This document shows positions 58,508 through 64,000 of a stretch of 64,000 nucleotides of DNA, piece by piece. The notes below the pieces were generated by a model. The model did no database searches, had not been told where the DNA came from, and saw nothing but the letters and a program-made list of their open reading frames with translations. The DNA is from Brassica napus (taxonomy: Eukaryota; Streptophyta; Magnoliopsida; Brassicales; Brassicaceae). The stretch lies in the NCBI RefSeq assembly GCF_020379485.1, contig NC_063444.1, positions 7,140,652-7,204,651 of the forward strand, written 5' to 3'. Numbering within the stretch: the stretch's first letter is position 1; each line of letters begins with the position of its first letter. The position numbers and the translations under genes are program-made.

Positions 58508-61500
58508 GCCTACTGACTGGTTCCAGCTCACAAAAAAGATTACTCTCACTGGTGCAGAGATCACCTTCTGGTCACTCTCCACACACACCGCGAGCTGCTC
58601 CAGTGACAGCAGAACAAACAGCTCGGGTGGATCTCCCACCAGCCTCTCCTCGACGTGCCTCCCCACAGCAGCAATCAACACCGTCAAGGGCAGACCAGAA
58701 TTCCTCCCAAGGGGATTTTCGGCCACCCCAGCGGGATCTTCCTTAGAGATAGTAAGTTGGAACTGTTGCGGGCTGGGGAACCCCGCAACAGTCCAACGGA
58801 TCAAGGAGCTGCACAAAAGTGTTAAGCCCCACATTCTGTTCCTCATGGAGACGAAAAATGCCGATGACTTCGTCCTCCAAGAACTCAAGGACCTCAATTA
58901 TCCGAACCACAAGTTGATATCTCCTCACGGCATCGGGGGTGGGGGGTTTGGCACTCTTATGGTCCCAGGAGATTTCTATTACTATCTTATCTGAATCGCA
59001 CAACTTTGTAGACACGGTTGTTGAGTTTAAAGGTATTAATGTCAATGCAACCTTCGTGTATGGAGAACCGGATATTTCGAAACGTCTATCTATCTGGAAC
59101 CATATTTCTGACATTGCTGAGGGTCGCTCAACGCCTTGGCTATTAACGGGAAATTTTAACGATATTCTCAACAATTGCGAAAAATCGGGCGGCCCCTTGA
59201 GAGCTGAGAGCTCTTTTTTTAACTTCAGAAATTTCTTGGCGCGTAACGATCTGTTTGACTTGCGCCACACGGGAAATAGTCTCTCCTGGAGAGGCCAACG
59301 ACACACACACTTGATTCACAGCCGACTAGACCGTACCCTAGTCAATAGCGCTTGGTATGATGCATTCCCTCAGGGCAGATGCCATTACCTGAGATTTGAA
59401 GCCTCTGATCATAGACCCATCCACAGCTCCTTCAATGCATTGATGAAAAAATCTGGCAGACTCTTTCGTTACGACCGTCGGCTTAAGGAAGTTCCGGAGG
59501 TTGGCAATCTCATCAAGACGGCATGGGACTCAGCGCCGACAGGTTCGGTCTCCCACAGTCTCTCGCTGTGCCGCAGAACCATAGTAGCTTGGAGCAGAGT
59601 ACATCATACTAATAGCCGCAAGGAAATCGAGCGCCTCAAACTTGAACTTGATCAGTAATGTCAGCACCTTCTTCAGATGAATCTACCTTAGGGAACATCA
59701 ATGCAGCTCTGCTAGCGGCCTACAAAGCGGAAGAATACTTTTGGAAACAGAGGAGTCGTCTCTTGTGGCTATCACTCGGTGACAAGAATACAAGCTATTT
59801 CCACGCAGTCTCAAAAGGGTGTAAGGCTCGCAATAAACTCACCGTACTGGAGACATCAGATGGCTTGATCGTCTATGAGGAGCAACAAATGGCGACGGAG
59901 ATTGCGAGCTACTTTAGATCTATCTTCACCTCGACGGGACATGACGGTTCGGCAACAGTCCTCAATGCTCTAACCCCGTGTATATCGGCTGCCACAAACA
60001 CATCACTTACCTCCATCCCGTCTGCTGAAGAGATCAGACACGCCCTTTTCGCCATACACCCGGATAAAGCTCCGGGTCTCGACGGGTTCTCGGCCTGTTT
60101 CTTCCAATCCAATTGGACGTCCGTGGGTGCGACTATTGTAGCTGAGGTCAGGGGCTTTTTCGCATCTGGGATCATGCCATCGAACATAAACTCCACACAT
60201 GTGAGGCTTATCCCTAAGACATAGACAGCAAAGACGGTCTCCGACTTCAGGCCCATTGCCCTTTGCAATGTGTATTACAAGATCATCTCCAAAATTCTAT
60301 CTCTCCGTCTGCGACCCATCTTAGGAAACATAATCTCAGAGATTCAATCAGCCTTTCTTCCTGGACGGGCAATATCGGACAATGTCTTGATAACACATGA
60401 GGTCCTACACTACCTTAAGAACTCGGAAGCGCAGAAACATTGCTTTATGGCGGTCAAGACGAATATGAGCAAAGCATACGACAGGTTAGAGTGGAGTTTT
60501 ATACGAGCTGTCTTTGAACGCCTGGGTTTTGATGAAGTTTGGGTCAACTGGATCATGCAATGCGTTTCAACGGTCTCTTACTCCTTCCTCATCAACGACT
60601 CAGCCCTTGAATCTGTGAAACCGGATCGTGGTATCAGGCAAGGAGACCCCCTCTCACCATATATCTTCATCCTGTGCGGGGAAGTACTCTCGGGGCTCTG
60701 TCACAAGGCGCAGCTCAGAGGAGACATTACTGGTATAAGCGTAGCGAGACACTCTCCGAGGATCAGCCACCTTCTCTTTGCGGATGATACGATGTTTTTT
60801 CTCAAAGTGAATGCTGCGAACTCTACAGCCCTCCATTCCATCTTACACGACTATGAACTAGCTTCGGGACAACTAATCAATACCAACAAGTCTTCAATAT
60901 CCTTCTCAGCTAAAACACCACAGGAGATGCGCATCAGTGTCAAACAAACCCTTGGTATAGCAAAAGAAGGGGGAGTGGGAAAATATTTAGGCCTCCCGGA
61001 GCTCTTCACTAGAAGGAAACGCGATCTCTTCTCCTCTATTGTGGATCGGATTAAGCTTAAGGCTGCCTCATGGTCTTCTCGACAGCTATCCCCCGCTGGA
61101 AAGCTCACCATGTTGAAATCGGTACTCTCTGCCATACCGACACATTCCATGTCATGCTTTCTCCTTCCGGTGGGGTTGTGCAATCAGATTCAGTCGGCTC
61201 TTACGCGATTTTGGTGGGACTCGGACCCGGATACCAAGAAGATCTGCTGGGTTTCTTGGGACACTCTATCCCGTTCAAAGGATGATGGCGGCTTGGGTTT
61301 TAGAGACATCCAAGCTTTTAATGTAGCAATGTTGGCAAAACTAGCCTGGCATCTGATCACCCGACCGAACTGCCTTCTCTCTCGCCTTCTCCAAGGTAAA
61401 TACTGTCATAGTAAAAGCTTCCTCTCGGTAGCATGCTCTACATCCTCATCCCATGGCTGGAGAAGCTTACTAGCGGGGCGCGACTTGCTAGTACGTCATC

Positions 61501-62802
61501 TAGGCAAGGTCATCGGCAATGGCAACTCAACAAAGGTTTGGTCTGAATCTTGGTTACCACCTCAAGCCATCTACCGATATGTGGTCCGCCAAAGGAGATA
61601 GATAGGGATCTGGTTGTTGCGGACCTCTTGGTGCGAGATTCAGTCCAGTGGAATAGGCAGAAGATCGAGTCCATTCTCCCGTCTGTTGCACACCTAATCT
61701 ACCAGATCTTCCCAAGCTCTCTGAATGCTGAGGACCGGTTTTGTTGGCAACGAACGAAGTCTGGCATCTACAGTGTAAGATCAGGTTACTATGCTATGAT
61801 TGATGAGTCTCCTCCAGCGGTAATTCACCACGCTTTCAACTGGCATAAGAATGTCTGGTCTGTAAAAACAGCACCAAAGATCAACTTATTCCTGTGGAGG
61901 CTAGTGCAAGGAGCACTGCCCTTAGGTGCAAATCTACAAGCAAGAGGTCTCACGGCTAACACTAACTGCCCACACTGCAATGCCCCGGAAACAGCACTCC
62001 ACCTCATCCTGCACTGTCCCTATGCTCAACAGGTTTGGGAACTCGCGCCTTTCAAGTCGACTACAGCCCTACTCAACTCGGACTCCATTCAACATGCTCT
62101 CAATCTAGCCCCGACGCTTGTTTGTCTACCACCGAAGGGTATCACAACTGAGCTCTTCTCTTGGTTATGCTGGAACCTCTGGACGGCTCGAAATCGTCTC
62201 ATCTTTGAAAACGGGGGAACCTCACACGCTGCAGTCGTCACCAATGCGCTCGTCAATGTCAGGGAGTGGAACCAGGCCCAGAAGATCCCCAGTCCCCCGA
62301 GACCAACACCAACAACAGCTCCTCTATATCACGCGCCACTTCCCCCTGACATCTCGTTTTGCAATTCGGATGCGTCGTGGTCACGGCAATCCTTGCAGGC
62401 GGGTCTAGGATGGATTCTTGATAACGAAACACTACCACATGCCCTCTTCGGATCCTCATGCTGCAACCACGTCACCTCCCCCTTCCTAGCAGAAGCACTT
62501 GCGATCAGGGAGTGCCTCCGAGCTGCCCAAACGGCTCAAATTACCAAAGCCTGGATGCGTTCCGACTCTCAATTGCTCATCAAAGCCATCAACTCGAAAA
62601 CCTATCCAATGGAGCTCTTTGGGGTTCTAATGGATATCGAGCTTCTATCGTCTACTTTTGCATTTATCTTGTTTACTTTCATCCCAAGAGCTCAGAACTC
62701 CGGAGCTGATTCTCTAGCAAAATCAGCTCTTTGTAACAGCCCTTCTGCTTTGTTGAACTGATTTCCTCTTTATTAATGAAGTTTGTGTGTTGTTCAAAAA
62801 AA
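58508..62802 (+). mobile_element. 5'-truncated LINE (L1-type), 4.3 kb, 16-bp TSD
   Basis: aaagccccctataatc (58492-58507) and aaagccccttataatc (62803-62818) flank it with one mismatch, and it ends gtgttgttc plus poly-A. The first 240 bp encode a Pro/Ser-rich tail that probably ends ORF1; ORF2 follows. The rest of ORF1 and the 5' UTR are missing, as usual for target-primed insertions. Confidence 0.9.
58755..62761 (+). pseudogene. LINE ORF2: endonuclease, reverse transcriptase, zf-RVT, RNase H; broken
   Basis: Order of domains: AP-type endonuclease (WNCCGLGNP, LFLMETKN, TGNFNDIL, ASDHRPI), reverse transcriptase (PDKAPGLDGFS, FRPIALCNVYYKIISKIL, AFLPGRAISDN, RQGDPLSPYIF, FADDTMFF), zinc-binding zf-RVT (CPHCNAPETALHLILHC) and RNase H (SDASWSRQSLQAGLGWI, SPFLAEALAIRE, IPRAQNSGADSLAKSAL). 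Breaks: a frameshift in the G run near 58940, one near 59658, TAG at 60222-60224 and a frameshift near 61550-61600. Two catalytic Asp residues are changed to Asn: GNFN in the endonuclease and KTNMSKAYD in RT motif A. It is inactive. Confidence 0.9.
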
Positions 62803-62827
62803 AAAGCCCCTTATAATCCTGCCCTTA

Positions 62828-64000
62828 AATCTTAACAGTTTGGTTAGTAAATGTTGTTGTCAGATGTACTCATTTTTCCGGATATTGTTTAATGACTAGA
62901 CTACATCCAGTGGAACTCAATCATTTTTGTATTAATTAATGGTAAGAGACTAGGTCGTATTTGTAGTGCAGATGTTAAGTGATGTTGCTCTCACTAGCTA
63001 ATGTTGTCTTTTTCTTCTTCTATACTATCATGCTTAACCATGTAATTTCCTACCAGCAACAAGGTATATTGGCCAAGGTTTTATGATTATCTTACCTCAC
63101 AAACCAATAATATCCTTATGTTCCGGTGGTCTTATCGATTCTGAATTTGATAAATTCATTACCGAAAGCTTTGCTAAATTTGATAAGTGCATTACTTCTG
63201 CTTTCCTGAAATCACGAGTGGGTAATGGTTCAAATAAAGGGACGAAACACGCTAATAATATTGGTTAATGTCAGCTGAATATAAACTTACAATCATCCTA
63301 TTTTTAAGAAGGAACGCATGTGTTAACGTTCTAAGTTTTTAATTTCGAGTTAACATGTTCGTTTTCACTTTGTAAGCATTTATATGCGATATGCCTTACT
63401 GGTTAGATGCGGGGTCGAATGTATTTTGACTGATCAATGTGTTGTTTGCAATAAGCCACACACGTGTATTCAATTGAGCTTATGATACTGATATTCACAA
63501 GGAAAAGCCTAAACATTTGAGAAAGATTGAAGAATTAGGATCTAGCCAGCCAAAATGCAAAACTCAGATACTTGAAGGTTATCAACTAAGGTAAGTACCC
63601 CAATTTGAAAAAAAAAAATTTTGGTCTTTCTGAATTTCAGATGTAAAAGAATAGAATATAAACCATTCACCAAGTGGCATTTATATAGTAAGTCACTTTG
63701 TATATAACTCAAAGATGAATGATGCTGGGAATATCATCTGAATATCAATATTGCTTGTTAACTCCATAAGCAAGGTTAGGCCTAATTAATACTGATGAGT
63801 TACATTATTTCCATGCCAATTAATCTACAATGCAAAACCTAACAATGTCAGATTTTTGCACCTAGAAATATAAGTCCATAAGCAAATGATCCGTTAGTTT
63901 TGGGCTTTCACTTCCGCTTCAATTATACAATAGTAAAGATCAGCAAAACTAAATGAGTTTCATCAAGAAACCAACAAGCAGATCTCAAGACTTTGACAAC
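62828..64000. other. Right-edge intergenic sequence, no gene recognised
   Basis: No frame longer than about 60 codons and no repeat or RNA signature that I can support. The open frame at 63083-63268 (starts MIILPHKPIISLCSGG) has no recognisable motif. Confidence 0.4.

Larger units (their letters stand above)
58297..62824. mobile_element. Harbinger-type MITE split by a LINE
   Basis: Outer ends are gaccacgattaacg at the left and aatcctgccc at the right, imperfect inverted repeats flanked by TTA (58294-58296, 62825-62827). The GC core gcaatcgcgggccgcc / ctggggcccgc near 58350-58382 matches the MITEs at 5844 and 37793. Removing the LINE leaves roughly 230 bp, the normal size of this family. Confidence 0.65.

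Noticed and set aside
59909..61183. Several minus-strand frames of 60-119 codons
   Set aside because: They are antisense to the LINE reverse transcriptase and show no conserved motif.

Overview
The window is plant nuclear DNA from a Brassicaceae genome. It has AT-rich intergenic DNA, intron-containing genes with canonical GT/AG sites, and crucifer-type non-LTR, copia, hAT, Harbinger and Helitron elements. Several proteins look like orthologues of genes in Arabidopsis thaliana At4g18170-At4g18250. That orthology and the locus numbers come from memory of the families, not from a search. The species was not determined; Brassica or a close relative is the best guess. No rRNA, CRISPR array or bacterial operon was seen. 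|| Layout: 1-3.3 kb holds a LINE ORF1-type gene running off the left edge and a broken RNase H fragment. 3.7-4.85 kb is a WRKY28-like transcription factor gene with three exons. 5-9.9 kb is repeat-rich, with a Harbinger MITE and a degenerate minisatellite. 9.9-10.8 kb is a decayed polygalacturonase gene. 11.3-16.2 kb is a tandem array of three purine permease (PUP) genes plus a PUP relic. 16.4-17.5 kb is an ALG14 gene on the minus strand, convergent with the last PUP. || 17.9-27 kb is mostly transposon debris: Harbinger-type remnants, a hAT element with a clean 8-bp target duplication, a tRNA-derived SINE, two abutting MITEs and unclassified repeats. 27.1-35.3 kb is an unusual locus: a broken DUF7699-type module runs into a many-exon array of RRM (RNA-binding) modules. 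The array was enlarged by a tandem duplication of about 3.27 kb. 36.6-37.2 kb is an OBERON-type pseudogene fragment. 37.8-49.4 kb holds MITEs, a short LINE derivative with a perfect 15-bp target duplication, a Helitron terminus, an ataxin-3 (Josephin) gene fragment, AT-rich tandem repeats and a truncated LINE tail. || 49.6-58.15 kb (minus) is a receptor kinase of the PR5K type (thaumatin-like ectodomain, membrane segment, kinase). Its second intron contains a complete copia retrotransposon. 58.3-62.8 kb is a 5'-truncated LINE inserted inside a Harbinger-type MITE. The last 1.2 kb has no recognised gene. || The conserved order WRKY28, polygalacturonase, PUPs, ALG14, PR5K-type kinase is the backbone. 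In A. thaliana a starch synthase 4 gene lies between ALG14 and the kinase. Here that place is taken by about 30 kb of transposons, the RRM locus and pseudogenes. The genes do not form a pathway: transcription control, purine/cytokinin transport, N-glycan assembly and cell-surface signalling are linked only by position.
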